DNA from: Bacteroidota bacterium
Lineage (GTDB): Bacteria > Bacteroidota > Bacteroidia > NS11-12g > UBA9320
Assembly (NCBI GenBank): GCA_016124755.1
Contig: WGNA01000005.1
Span: forward strand, 62,001-126,000
Reading direction: 5' to 3'
Length of the DNA stretch: 64,000 bases
Part shown: positions 16,589 through 25,447 of the stretch, piece by piece
Position numbering within the stretch: the first letter of the stretch is position 1
How the letters are laid out: the number at the start of each line of letters is the position of its first letter
Notes under the pieces: model-generated
Seen by the model: only the letters and a program-made list of their open reading frames with translations
What the model was told of the DNA's origin: nothing
Database searches by the model: none
Position numbers and translations under genes: made by a program

Positions 16589-18043
16589 ATGAACACCAGA
16601 AATTTCCCTTATGTGGGAACGGCAACCTTGTTGTTTGCCGCTCTCTTCTACAGAATAAACTTTTCGTTCGGATTAAACTGGTTTGTTTTTCTAAGCCTGA
16701 TAGCGCTGGCGACCTGGTTTAAAATCCGACAGCAAAATACCATTGGTTGGTTCGTTCCAACGATGACCATTTTTGCCGGTTTGGGCATGTTTCTTCATTG
16801 CACAGGTATCGCTGTATTTGCCTGCATTTTGAGTCTGCTAATGATTTCTGCAACCATCATTGCACCGAACTCAGGGGTTTTAGAAAGTCTTGTAATTTCA
16901 ATCTTCAATCTTATTCTGTCTCCCTTTCGGTTGGGAATCGATCTAATAAAATCCCTGAAAAAAGATAAATCAGACGATGCCCAGCACTCGGTGAAACGGT
17001 CTGCAACTCACTGGTTAATTCCGATTATTCTGGTAGTTGTATTTGTAATTCTCTATTATAATTCTTCCCCTGCTTTCCGCTTTCTGATTGATCAGTTCGA
17101 CTGGACAAAACTGGTAGAATTAATGGCGACTCTTTGGATTGGTTTGCTAATTAGTCATACCGCTTTCCGCTCCTACCTCCCACAGTTTCGCTTCCGAAAA
17201 ACCAATCCGGAATCGGAAAATAAATTATCACTGTTCCGATCAGAACTCCGGAAGCCCTGGTCTGTTTCCATGGCCTTACTTAGTTTACTTCTGGGTTTTG
17301 TGGTTTTTGCCGACCTCTGGTATCGATTTTACGCACGCAGTCTCCCTCCCGAATTAACGCTCAGTGAATATGTTCATCAGGGTGTTTTTTCGCTCGTTAT
17401 TTCCATTCTGCTCGCAACTTTTTTAAGTGTTCGGTTAAACACATCAGACGCAAATGCCGAGACTGGAATAATGCGATACGGCATTTACTCATTTCTGATT
17501 CTCAATTGTGTTTTTGTAATTCAAAATATATTCAGAAACTCAGACTATATAAACCATTTCGGACTAACGGAGAAGCGGATTGCGGTTTATTTTTATCTGG
17601 CTTTTTGTTTTATCGCTCTCATAATAACCTTTATCTATCTCGGTAAAAAAGCCGGAGTTTTCAGGTTCTACAAAATATTGGGAAATACAGCTTTTGCCCT
17701 GGTTGTGGCTGCTTCACTTTTAAACTGGTCTGTAGTGATTGTAAATTATAATTTAAAACACACCGGAACGGAGCAAATTGGTTACGACTTCGATTACATG
17801 TTATCACTCAATCGCGCGGTGTTGCCTTTACTAATTCCTCACGAGCCGGAAATGAGTAAATCTCAGATTCGAAAACTCAACCGCAGAGTTAGCCGCAATA
17901 TTTCCAGAGAAACCAGACAACTCAGCGACATACGGGGTTTTGTTTGGGATCACTATCAATTATTACAAGAATTAAAAAAGTTAAAACCCGAACTGGTTGA
18001 AGACGCCCTTAAAGAAGAGTATGTCGATGAATTTGAAGATTAA
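16589..18043 (+). CDS. Large polytopic membrane protein, DUF4153/DUF4173-like
   Basis: 484 residues with about twelve hydrophobic segments and a soluble C-terminus of about 70 residues rich in Arg, Glu and Asp (SKSQIRKLNRRVSRNISRET). Layout and local sequence (NLKHTGTEQIGYDFDYMLSL) resemble DUF4153/DUF4173 proteins, whose function is unknown. The second palindromic operator stands upstream, so it is probably under the same regulator as 15521-16469. The next gene follows 4 bp after the stop and should be co-transcribed. Confidence 0.78.
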   Translation: MNTRNFPYVGTATLLFAALFYRINFSFGLNWFVFLSLIALATWFKIRQQNTIGWFVPTMTIFAGLGMFLHCTGIAVFACILSLLMISATIIAPNSGVLESLVISIFNLILSPFRLGIDLIKSLKKDKSDDAQHSVKRSATHWLIPIILVVVFVILYYNSSPAFRFLIDQFDWTKLVELMATLWIGLLISHTAFRSYLPQFRFRKTNPESENKLSLFRSELRKPWSVSMALLSLLLGFVVFADLWYRFYARSLPPELTLSEYVHQGVFSLVISILLATFLSVRLNTSDANAETGIMRYGIYSFLILNCVFVIQNIFRNSDYINHFGLTEKRIAVYFYLAFCFIALIITFIYLGKKAGVFRFYKILGNTAFALVVAASLLNWSVVIVNYNLKHTGTEQIGYDFDYMLSLNRAVLPLLIPHEPEMSKSQIRKLNRRVSRNISRETRQLSDIRGFVWDHYQLLQELKKLKPELVEDALKEEYVDEFED

Positions 18044-18047
18044 TAAA

Positions 18048-18776
18048 ATGAATAATACAATTCAATTCCCGTATAAAACCTTACTAATGGTTACCGGATT
18101 TGCCATCTCCATGGCGCTTCTTGAAAGTGCTGTTGTGATTTATCTGAGAACTCTGATGTATCCGGATGGTTTCGAATTTCCCCTGAGAACACTGAATAAA
18201 AATCTGGCAGTCGTTGAAATTTGCCGAGAAGCTGCAACGATCTTTATGCTGATCGCCATCGGTTGGCTGTCGGGAAAGAATGGGAACTCCCGGTTTGCCT
18301 GGTTTCTTCATGCCTTTGCCGTTTGGGATATTTTCTATTACGTGTTTCTCAAAGTGTTTTTAAACTGGCCGGCATCTATGGCTACATGGGATGTTTTGTT
18401 TCTGATTCCCGTTATGTGGGTCGGTCCGGTGTGGGCTCCGGTTTTACTGTCTTTGCTAATGATTTGGTTAGCGATGATTATTATTAAAATCAATATTCGG
18501 GGTCAGATACCCATTGGCAAAAGGTGGTATGCACTCATCGGTGGAGCGGTTATCTGCATTGTAGCCTTTTGTTGGGATGTGGTGATTTTTCTGCAAAAGC
18601 TATCCGGTTCAAAATGGTACGATGCCGATGCAATTTTTAAATCGAACTACGTTCCTAGCCATTTCCCCCTGCTGCTTTTTATAGCCGGATTAGTAACGAT
18701 TATAGCTGCTTCTATTGATTATTATCGATCAAATAAATTCGGAAAACGAACTCTTCACTTTGGTCAACTCATGTGA
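18048..18776 (+). CDS. Polytopic membrane protein, unknown function
   Basis: 242 residues from ATG 18048. An in-frame TTG within the preceding gene is rejected because the ATG lies 4 bp after that gene's stop. Six or seven membrane helices. The stretch AVWDIFYYVFLKV then WDVLFLIPVMWVGPVWAPVL is conserved in a family of uncharacterised membrane proteins I have seen in several phyla, but I cannot attach a function. It overlaps the following kinase gene by 4 bp, suggesting one transcript from 16589 to 19177. Confidence 0.72.
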   Translation: MNNTIQFPYKTLLMVTGFAISMALLESAVVIYLRTLMYPDGFEFPLRTLNKNLAVVEICREAATIFMLIAIGWLSGKNGNSRFAWFLHAFAVWDIFYYVFLKVFLNWPASMATWDVLFLIPVMWVGPVWAPVLLSLLMIWLAMIIIKINIRGQIPIGKRWYALIGGAVICIVAFCWDVVIFLQKLSGSKWYDADAIFKSNYVPSHFPLLLFIAGLVTIIAASIDYYRSNKFGKRTLHFGQLM

Positions 18777-19177
18777 TTTCGCTCATTATTTTTGTTCGCA
18801 GTATGTTGAGATGGCTTAAAAGTGCACGATATGCAACCAATGGGATTCGCAATTTTTTTTTGAAAGAAAGAAATGCTCAAATTCAATTCGTTCTTTTTCT
18901 GATTGCTATAATCTCGGGAGTAATCTTAAAAATTTCCACAACAGAATGGAGTCTGGTTCTACTCTGTTCAGCCATGGTTTTCGGCCTTGAACTAATTAAT
19001 TCTTCCATCGAATCGCTTCTTGATCACCTGCATCCGGAAGAGCACAAAATAATTGGAAAGTCGAAAGATCTTGCAGCTGGCGGAGTCTTGTTGGTTTCCG
19101 TTTTTTCCGCCGTTGTGGGTGGAATCATTTTTCTACCCAAATACATCCATTACTTCACCACCTTATTCGCACAATAA
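18773..19177 (+). CDS. Diacylglycerol kinase / undecaprenol kinase family protein
   Basis: 134 residues from GTG 18773, which overlaps the previous stop; ATG at 18803 is an alternative start. The family signature is clear: FGLELINSSIESLLDHLHPE followed by HKIIGKSKDLAAGGVL, with three membrane helices, the usual DgkA/UdpK plan. The enzyme phosphorylates diacylglycerol or undecaprenol at the inner membrane; in most non-enteric bacteria undecaprenol is the substrate, recycling the cell-wall lipid carrier. Which one applies here is not decided. Its 3' end overlaps the convergent YkuK-like gene by 28 bp. Confidence 0.9.
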   Translation: MISLIIFVRSMLRWLKSARYATNGIRNFFLKERNAQIQFVLFLIAIISGVILKISTTEWSLVLLCSAMVFGLELINSSIESLLDHLHPEEHKIIGKSKDLAAGGVLLVSVFSAVVGGIIFLPKYIHYFTTLFAQ

Positions 19178-19623
19178 GTTGAGGCAAATGCTTCCGGTTT
19201 CGCTTTAAATGTATACCCCATACCCAGAATATAACCCATCGCTTCCTTCAAGGCGATATTCGACCGGAATTGAGGATCGGTGTTTATATCGGCGTGAACT
19301 TCCATTTCAACATGGTATTTATCGAACAACGGACAAAGCAAATAGGCTGCTTCAATAGAATCGGATACTTCCCGGATCATTCGCTCCTTTAATGAGAACT
19401 TCTGATTGGTTCGGTATTTATTCAGAAAAATAAAACCGCCTTTACCTTCTCTTAAAAATACCACAGCTGTTGCGAACTCGGTAATTTCCCCTTTCACCTG
19501 CGAATCCGATCCGATGCAAACCTTCAACCGGTGAAATCTGATTTCGTTTTTGAGAACATCTTCCACCTCTTCAAAAAGAGATCTTTGCAATCGTTCTCCG
19601 CTAAGTTTTCTCCAGACTTTCAT
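19150..19623 (-). CDS. YkuK-like protein (RNase H-like fold, DUF458)
   Basis: 157 residues. CIGSDSQV near residue 37 provides the Asp of an RNase H-like fold, followed by EFATAVVFLREGKGGF and EVHADINTDPQFRSN with further acidic positions. The layout matches the Bacillus YkuK family, an RNase H-like group without a proven function. It is divergent from the acyl-CoA reductase gene. The family call is made from remembered motif layout. Confidence 0.78.
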   Translation of the reverse strand: MKVWRKLSGERLQRSLFEEVEDVLKNEIRFHRLKVCIGSDSQVKGEITEFATAVVFLREGKGGFIFLNKYRTNQKFSLKERMIREVSDSIEAAYLLCPLFDKYHVEMEVHADINTDPQFRSNIALKEAMGYILGMGYTFKAKPEAFASTYCANKVVK

Positions 19624-19655
19624 TGTTTAAAATTCAATTATTAGATGATCAAAAA

Positions 19656-19691
19656 GGCGTTTTAGTTTTTAACAATATGTTATTAAACGCC
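19656..19691. repeat. Two-tier inverted repeat in a divergent promoter region
   Basis: Outer arms GGCGTTT (19656-19662) and AAACGCC (19685-19691) enclose TAACA (19670-19674) and TGTTA (19678-19682). Read on the minus strand it ends AAACGCCTTTTT, so it could act as a terminator-like hairpin in the leader of the YkuK-like gene. It may equally be an operator shared by the two divergent genes. Confidence 0.5.
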
Positions 19692-19749
19692 ATTTGACGG
19701 TAAGCTTACGCTCCAAAGAATTTGTGGATGTTACCACGCTGATGTTGAT

Positions 19750-20766
19750 TTGCACAAATTTTCATCAGTGGAGAAAGCACAACTTTCAGAGGCCTTTTAT
19801 CGATTCGGAATTTTAATGAATCCCGATAAACCCGAATGGGTTTCTGTAATGGATTCGGCATCCTTAGAAAATCCATGGTTTACAAAAGACAATATTTATT
19901 TTAGTCTCAAAACCTGGCATGAGGCCCTTCAACCAAACGGAATTGACGAATGGTTAAAACCTTTGAACAGTTCTTCCGGTAATAAAAATATCGGAATTGT
20001 GATGGCAGGTAATATTCCGATGGTCGGACTTCACGATTTGCTGTGTGTACTCGCTACGGGAAATACCGCTTTAGTGAAGTTATCCTCATCCGATACAGTG
20101 CTAATGAAGGAGTGCATCCGGTTATTGAACGTAGTGAACGCATCCTTTGGAAGCAGAATTCAACTGATTGATAGAATTGAAAACGCAGATTCTGTAATCG
20201 CTACCGGTAGTAACAATTCGTCCCGGTACTTTGAATATTATTTCCGGAATATGCCCAGTCTCATTCGAAAAAGCAGAACCGGAGTGGCGATATTAAATGG
20301 AGAAGAAACCCAATCCGAATTAAAACTGCTGGGCGAAGATTGTTTCCGGTATTTCGGAATGGGATGCCGAAATGTTACGCACCTTTGGATCCCCGAATCT
20401 TATGCAATCAGTGACCTATTAGATCAGTGGACAGAATATTCTTACCTGATTGATCATCACAAATACGCTAATAACTACACCTATCACAAAGCGATTTTCC
20501 TGATGAATCTCGATGCACATTTCGATACGGGATTTGTATTATTAAAAGAGGATTCTTCGGTTCACGCACCTGTTGGTTGCATATTTTTTCAGCGCTATTC
20601 TCATCCGGATGAACCTGTAAAATGGTTAGAAAAACATCGCGGGGATTTGCAGGTAATTGTTGGAAATATCACCGGTGGAGTGCCATTTGGTTCTGCACAA
20701 CACACGGGACTTTCTGATTATGCGGATAATATTAATACGCTGGAATTCCTGCTCTCACTGGAATAA
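19750..20766 (+). CDS. LuxC-family acyl-CoA reductase
   Basis: 338 residues from TTG at 19750; no better start is present before the conserved region. The Rossmann part NIGIVMAGNIPMVGLHDLL followed by ATGNTALVKLSSSD and the active-site segment FGMGCRNVTHLWIP carry the LuxC signature with the catalytic Cys. Members reduce acyl-CoA to aldehyde. In Bacteroidota they are widespread without luciferase, and no lux genes are nearby, so luminescence is not implied. The actual acyl substrate is unknown. Confidence 0.85.
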   Translation: MHKFSSVEKAQLSEAFYRFGILMNPDKPEWVSVMDSASLENPWFTKDNIYFSLKTWHEALQPNGIDEWLKPLNSSSGNKNIGIVMAGNIPMVGLHDLLCVLATGNTALVKLSSSDTVLMKECIRLLNVVNASFGSRIQLIDRIENADSVIATGSNNSSRYFEYYFRNMPSLIRKSRTGVAILNGEETQSELKLLGEDCFRYFGMGCRNVTHLWIPESYAISDLLDQWTEYSYLIDHHKYANNYTYHKAIFLMNLDAHFDTGFVLLKEDSSVHAPVGCIFFQRYSHPDEPVKWLEKHRGDLQVIVGNITGGVPFGSAQHTGLSDYADNINTLEFLLSLE

Positions 20767-20832
20767 CCGAGGTGTGATAAAAGGTACATCCAAATTTTTC
20801 CCACTTGTGTTAGCGTGTTAGAAGTGAAAACA

Positions 20833-20840
20833 TACATTTG
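20833..20840 (+). promoter_or_regulatory. Bacteroidota -7 box (TACATTTG) before purC
   Basis: Perfect TAnnTTTG, 19 bases before the ATG at 20860. The -33 region has TTA about 20 bases upstream, a weak match. No purine riboswitch or PurR-like site is visible in the short leader. Confidence 0.5.
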
Positions 20841-20859
20841 AAGCCTGAAAAGTAGTAAG

Positions 20860-21816
20860 ATGGATTCACTGGTCTCAACGAACTTTTATTTTCGGGGGCA
20901 AAAGGACTTCTATCGCGGGAAGGTGCGGGACGTTTATAACATCGAAGACAACCTTCTTGTGATGATTGCCACCGACCGAATTTCTGCCTTCGATAATGTT
21001 TTACCTCACCCTATTCCTTATAAAGGTCAGGTTTTAAATCAGATCGCTTCTTCGTTTTTAGATGAAACTGCGGATCTGGTTCCGAACTGGAAAATTGCCG
21101 AACCCGATCCTCATGTTACCATTGGATATCTGTGTGAACCGATACCTGTGGAAATAGTGGTTCGCGGTTATCTTGCCGGGCATTCCTGGAGGATATACAG
21201 AGATGGCGGACGTGAAATATGCGGAGAAAAGCTCCCGGAAGGATTAAAAGAAAACGATAGACTTCCCAAGCCGATCATTACACCAACCACCAAAGCCAAG
21301 AGTGGTCACGATACCGATATTTCGTTTGCCGAATTATACGATCAGAAGGTGTTGAAGAAGCGGCAGATTGATCAACTCGTACAGTACGCTCATTCTTTGT
21401 TCGAGGCCGGAAGCAATAAAGCCGAATCCAGAAACCTGATTTTGGTTGATACCAAATACGAATTCGGTATCCGGAACGAGAACATCACATTGATTGACGA
21501 GATTCATACACCCGACAGCAGCCGCTACTTTTATCGGGATACGTACGAAGAAATTCAGAATAAAGATCAACAACAAAGGCAGCTTTCTAAAGAATTTGTG
21601 CGGAAGTGGCTTATCGATAACGGCTTTCAGGGAAATCCCGGAGAGTTGATTCCAGAAATGACGCCGGAATTTATCGATAGTGTTTCCGGAAGGTACATTG
21701 AACTTTATGAACAGATTACCGGAAAATCTTTTGTGAAGCGCGACTATCATAACATTATGAATGTGATCGAAGAGCATGTGAGTACTTTTATATCCCGCAA
21801 TCTGCAGGGTATTTAA
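20860..21816 (+). CDS. purC: Phosphoribosylaminoimidazole-succinocarboxamide synthase
   Basis: 318 residues, the longer (yeast/Bacteroidota-like) PurC form. It joins CAIR and aspartate with ATP to give SAICAR in purine synthesis. Visible signatures: KVRDVYNIEDNLLVMIATDR, ISAFDNVLPHPIPYKGQVLN, EIVVRGYLAGHSW, the TTKAKSGHDTDIS motif, and LVDTKYEFGIRN. All expected active-site segments are present. It stands alone with its own promoter. Confidence 0.97.
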   Translation: MDSLVSTNFYFRGQKDFYRGKVRDVYNIEDNLLVMIATDRISAFDNVLPHPIPYKGQVLNQIASSFLDETADLVPNWKIAEPDPHVTIGYLCEPIPVEIVVRGYLAGHSWRIYRDGGREICGEKLPEGLKENDRLPKPIITPTTKAKSGHDTDISFAELYDQKVLKKRQIDQLVQYAHSLFEAGSNKAESRNLILVDTKYEFGIRNENITLIDEIHTPDSSRYFYRDTYEEIQNKDQQQRQLSKEFVRKWLIDNGFQGNPGELIPEMTPEFIDSVSGRYIELYEQITGKSFVKRDYHNIMNVIEEHVSTFISRNLQGI

Positions 21817-21866
21817 TCACTTTGCTTATTTTCGAAACGCTTTCAAATCAATTGCTTAACATCTAC

Positions 21867-23552
21867 ATGAAAACAAGGGACATAAAAATAATTGCTTCTG
21901 CTCTTTTATTTACTTTTTATCTGGGAGCTAATGCACAAACCGTTACAACTTTTGCCGGACAAGACAACAGTACAGATTGGGCAAATAATTTTAATAACAG
22001 TACGGCAACTTTAAGTCAGGCTTATTTTTATCTGCCAGAAGGAATTTGCTGGGATAACAACGGCAAGATGTACATCACCGAATCAAACAAAATAAGACTG
22101 ATCGACGGAAATGATGTTTACAACAGAAGTGGTGCTCTGGGCGATCCGTCGTTCTCACTGGGTTTTCATGATGGCACCGGAGTCGCCGGAAAATATTACT
22201 CGCCAACTTCTGCGGTTTGCGATGCTTCAGGCAATGTTTATATAGTGGATTCTGAAAACCACGCTATCCGGAAATTAGCCCCTTTTGTTAATGTTGGAAA
22301 CGGACAGGTACTTGCAACCTTTGCCGGTGGTGCTCCGGACGGAACACAAAGCGCGAAAGGAACACCGGATCACAAAGACGCAACCGGAACTGCCTCCAGA
22401 TTCAACACTCCAAAGGGAATTACCATGGATGCCAGTGGCAACATGTACGTAACAGATTACAACAATTACTGTATTCGTAAGATAACTTCGTCCGGCGTGG
22501 TAACAACACTTTCCGGTAAACCCGGCACTGATGGTTCGGATGACGGAACCGGTGGAGCTAATTGCACATTTGGCGGACCTTACGGAATTGCCATGCTCGA
22601 TGCGAACAATGTTATTATCACAGATAACTGGAACCTCACAATTCGAAAAGTTAATATCACTTCGGGATCTACCACAACTATCTGTGGTAAAACAGGTGTT
22701 CTTGGAACCAAAGACGGTTCTCTTTCTGAAGCTACCTTCAAAAGCCCGAAAGGAATTGCGGTTGTTAACGGATTAATATATGTTGCCGACGATTCGCGTA
22801 TTCGTGTAATCGATCTTACCAACGGAACCGTGAGCACATTTGCGGGAAGCAGCAGTCAGGGTCTTGAAGACGGAGTTGGTGACAAGGCAAAATTCGGAAG
22901 GCTTGCAGGTCTTGCATACGATGGCAACAATGCCCTTTTTGCAACAGATGTTTATTTTAATGTTATCCGCAAAATAACCATTGACAACCTCGCTCCTACT
23001 GCGAATTTCACGGCAACCAAAACGTCATTGGTGGTAAATGAAGAAACCACCTTAAGCGATATCAGCGGTGGCAAACCGGCGACTTCCAGAAAATGGGATG
23101 TTAAAAATCAGCAAACCGGAGCAACGGTAAACGTATCCGTTGTTAGTGGAGATCTAAACAGTTCTTCTTCTGTTACAGTTAAGTTTCTGGCCACCGGATT
23201 CTATACGGTCGCACTAACCGTAACTAATGAGTTCGGCACCGATAAAGCTGAGAAAGCTCCGTACATCAACGTTTCCACCACGGGCATTGAAACACTGGAT
23301 CAGTTGAGCAATCTCAAAATCTATCCGAACCCTCTTCCCGGCGGTAGCGATATCAATCTGTTTTTGGGTAATGGAAACTTTCAAAATGCTACCATCGAAC
23401 TGATGGATGCCACCGGACGTACCCTTCAGGTGTTCGAAAATGTGAATGGTTCATCTTTTCAGATCCATTCTCCGGCGCTTACTTCCGGAAACTATTTCGT
23501 TGTGGTTAGAAGTGCAAATCTAACCGGGGCGAAAATGATTAGCGTTCAATAA
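21867..23552 (+). CDS. NHL-repeat secreted protein with T9SS type A sorting domain
   Basis: 561 residues from ATG 21867, which opens the signal peptide (KIIASALLFTFYLGANAQT). Residues 20-390 hold about six NHL beta-propeller blades (for example ICWDNNGKMYITESNKIRLI and ITMDASGNMYVTDYNNYCIR), followed by a PKD-like domain (about 395-480, ending in FYTVALTVTNEFGTDKA). The final 80 residues are a type IX secretion sorting domain with IYPNP and GNYFVVV. The protein should be exported through the T9SS and attached to, or released from, the surface. Ligand unknown. Confidence 0.92.
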   Translation: MKTRDIKIIASALLFTFYLGANAQTVTTFAGQDNSTDWANNFNNSTATLSQAYFYLPEGICWDNNGKMYITESNKIRLIDGNDVYNRSGALGDPSFSLGFHDGTGVAGKYYSPTSAVCDASGNVYIVDSENHAIRKLAPFVNVGNGQVLATFAGGAPDGTQSAKGTPDHKDATGTASRFNTPKGITMDASGNMYVTDYNNYCIRKITSSGVVTTLSGKPGTDGSDDGTGGANCTFGGPYGIAMLDANNVIITDNWNLTIRKVNITSGSTTTICGKTGVLGTKDGSLSEATFKSPKGIAVVNGLIYVADDSRIRVIDLTNGTVSTFAGSSSQGLEDGVGDKAKFGRLAGLAYDGNNALFATDVYFNVIRKITIDNLAPTANFTATKTSLVVNEETTLSDISGGKPATSRKWDVKNQQTGATVNVSVVSGDLNSSSSVTVKFLATGFYTVALTVTNEFGTDKAEKAPYINVSTTGIETLDQLSNLKIYPNPLPGGSDINLFLGNGNFQNATIELMDATGRTLQVFENVNGSSFQIHSPALTSGNYFVVVRSANLTGAKMISVQ

Positions 23553-23587
23553 AAGTTTTTGTATTAAGAAAAAAGTTATTTTCGCGG

Positions 23588-23648
23588 GCCTTTTGGCGAA
23601 CGGGATAACTTGGCGTTTGATCGTTCTTGCCTCTATCGGGCAAAAGGC
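23588..23648 (+). promoter_or_regulatory. Leader hairpin pairing with the ribosome-binding region of the DEAD-box helicase
   Basis: GCCTTTTG (23588-23595) is exactly complementary to CAAAAGGC (23641-23648). The second arm contains the purine-rich AAAAGGCGG stretch that lies 7 bases before the ATG at 23657. A fold would hide the ribosome-binding region. This is sequence complementarity only; the loop is 45 bases, so stability is uncertain. Confidence 0.4.
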
Positions 23649-23656
23649 GGTTAAAC

Positions 23657-25444
23657 ATGATAAAATTTGATTCCCTCGGCCTGAGCGAAAATATCCTCAG
23701 TGCCATTCAGGAGATTGGTTTCGAAACTCCGACTCCTGTTCAGCAACAAACCATTCCGGTTATTCTTTCTAATGACAGTGATCTGGTAGCTCTGGCTCAA
23801 ACAGGTACCGGTAAGACTGCGGCGTTCGCTCTTCCTCTGCTGGAATTGATTGACTCGCAGAGTTCCTTAACACAAGCCATCGTATTGTGTCCGACACGCG
23901 AATTGTGCCGGCAGATTTTTGATGACGTTGTGCGGTTCAGTTCCAATTTAAAAGGTCTGAAACCCGTTGCGGTTTACGGCGGGGCTTCGATTGGCAATCA
24001 GATACGCGATGTTAAGAGAGGTAGTCAGTTGATTATCGGAACACCTGGCCGGGTTCGCGATCTCATCGAGAGAAGTGTACTCGATCTATCTACCATAAAC
24101 TACGTTGTGCTCGACGAAGCGGACGAAATGCTCAATATGGGTTTTAAAGATGAAATCGAATTCATCTTAAGTTCGACTCCGGAAACGCGACGAACATTTT
24201 TATTCTCAGCCACAATGCCGAAGGAAGTGAAAAGAATTTCCGGGCATTATATGAATAATCCGACCGAAGTTTCGGTTTCGGATGGAAAAACCACTGCCAG
24301 AAATATTACGCATTCCTATTGTTTGATTAATGCTTCCGACAGAATTGAAGCGTTAACAAGGATTCTGGATTTCCACACCGACGCCTACTCCATTATTTTC
24401 TGCAGAACGCGGAAAGAAACTCAAGATGTTAGTGATCATCTGGGTAAGAGAAATTTTGCCGCGGATTGTCTTCACGGCGATCTTTCTCAGGCACAGCGCG
24501 ATCACGTAATGAAAAGATTCAGAAATCGGAACATTACCATTTTGGTTGCGACTGATGTAGCTGCCAGAGGTTTGGATATTGATGACATTCGGCTGGTTGT
24601 GCACTTTCAGCTTCCCGATGAACCGGAATCTTATGTTCACCGAAGTGGTCGAACCGCCAGAGCCGGAAAATCCGGGGAATCAGTTGCCCTAACTTCAAGG
24701 CGCGATCTTTCAAAAATTCACAGTTTTGAGAAACACATCGGAAGCGAGATAAAACGAATCATGATTCCGGGTGGAAATGAAATTATCGAGTCTAAGCTGA
24801 TCGCCAATCTCGAAAGACTGAATCACCAGAACACTGAGATTAATCTCCCGGAAGTAGTGATTAATTCCATTCGTGAAATGGCTCAGAACGTAAGTACCGA
24901 AGAACTTTTTCTGAAGTACCTTTCGCTTGTGAATACCAACCTTAGCGACCGGTATCAGAACGCACCGGATATTAACGTAACAGATTCACCCAGACGAAAC
25001 GACAAGAAGGATCGTCCGAAAAAATCGGAAAGAAGTTTTGATCGCGACCGGGATTTTGCATCCGGTTCAAATGGAGGTTCCTTTACCCGATTCCATATCA
25101 ATCTTGGCAAGAAAGATAATCTGAATCCGAATCGTTTAATGGGCTTTATTAATGAATATCCGGAATTGAAAGGATGTTCTATCGGACGAATTGAAATCTT
25201 GAAGACCTTCTCCTTTTTTGAAATCTCAGAACGAGTGAGTGATCAGGTTGAATTTGCATTAGGTGGTGAAGATTTCCATGGAAGAAAGGTACAGATTCAA
25301 CCGGCAGATTCTAAGAAGAACTTTAAAAAAGCCTCCCGATCCCGAAATTCTTTTGGTGGAAATAATTCATACGCAAAACCTGCGAAAGATTTTAAAAATC
25401 ACTCCAAATCAAAAAAGAAAAAGCAAAAGGATTTTGCCTTTTAA
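23657..25444 (+). CDS. DEAD-box RNA helicase with DbpA-type RNA-binding domain
   Basis: 595 residues from ATG 23657; an upstream TTG frame crosses the leader and is rejected. Helicase motifs in order: Q motif (TPTPVQQQTIPVIL), I AQTGTGKT, Ia PTREL, Ib TPGR, II DEAD, III SAT, V ATDVAARGLDID, VI HRSGRTARAG. A DbpA-like RRM follows at about 475-560 (RFHINLGKKDNLNPNRLMGF), then a Lys/Ser-rich basic tail. Expected role is remodelling of structured RNA, in ribosome assembly or cold adaptation (DeaD/CsdA-like). It ends 3 bp from the convergent HMG-CoA lyase gene. Confidence 0.95.
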   Translation: MIKFDSLGLSENILSAIQEIGFETPTPVQQQTIPVILSNDSDLVALAQTGTGKTAAFALPLLELIDSQSSLTQAIVLCPTRELCRQIFDDVVRFSSNLKGLKPVAVYGGASIGNQIRDVKRGSQLIIGTPGRVRDLIERSVLDLSTINYVVLDEADEMLNMGFKDEIEFILSSTPETRRTFLFSATMPKEVKRISGHYMNNPTEVSVSDGKTTARNITHSYCLINASDRIEALTRILDFHTDAYSIIFCRTRKETQDVSDHLGKRNFAADCLHGDLSQAQRDHVMKRFRNRNITILVATDVAARGLDIDDIRLVVHFQLPDEPESYVHRSGRTARAGKSGESVALTSRRDLSKIHSFEKHIGSEIKRIMIPGGNEIIESKLIANLERLNHQNTEINLPEVVINSIREMAQNVSTEELFLKYLSLVNTNLSDRYQNAPDINVTDSPRRNDKKDRPKKSERSFDRDRDFASGSNGGSFTRFHINLGKKDNLNPNRLMGFINEYPELKGCSIGRIEILKTFSFFEISERVSDQVEFALGGEDFHGRKVQIQPADSKKNFKKASRSRNSFGGNNSYAKPAKDFKNHSKSKKKKQKDFAF

Positions 25445-25447
25445 GAT

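Noticed and set aside
19750-20766. Bioluminescence locus suggested by the LuxC-like gene
   Set aside because: No luxA, luxB, luxD or luxE is present; LuxC-family reductases are common in Bacteroidota without light emission.
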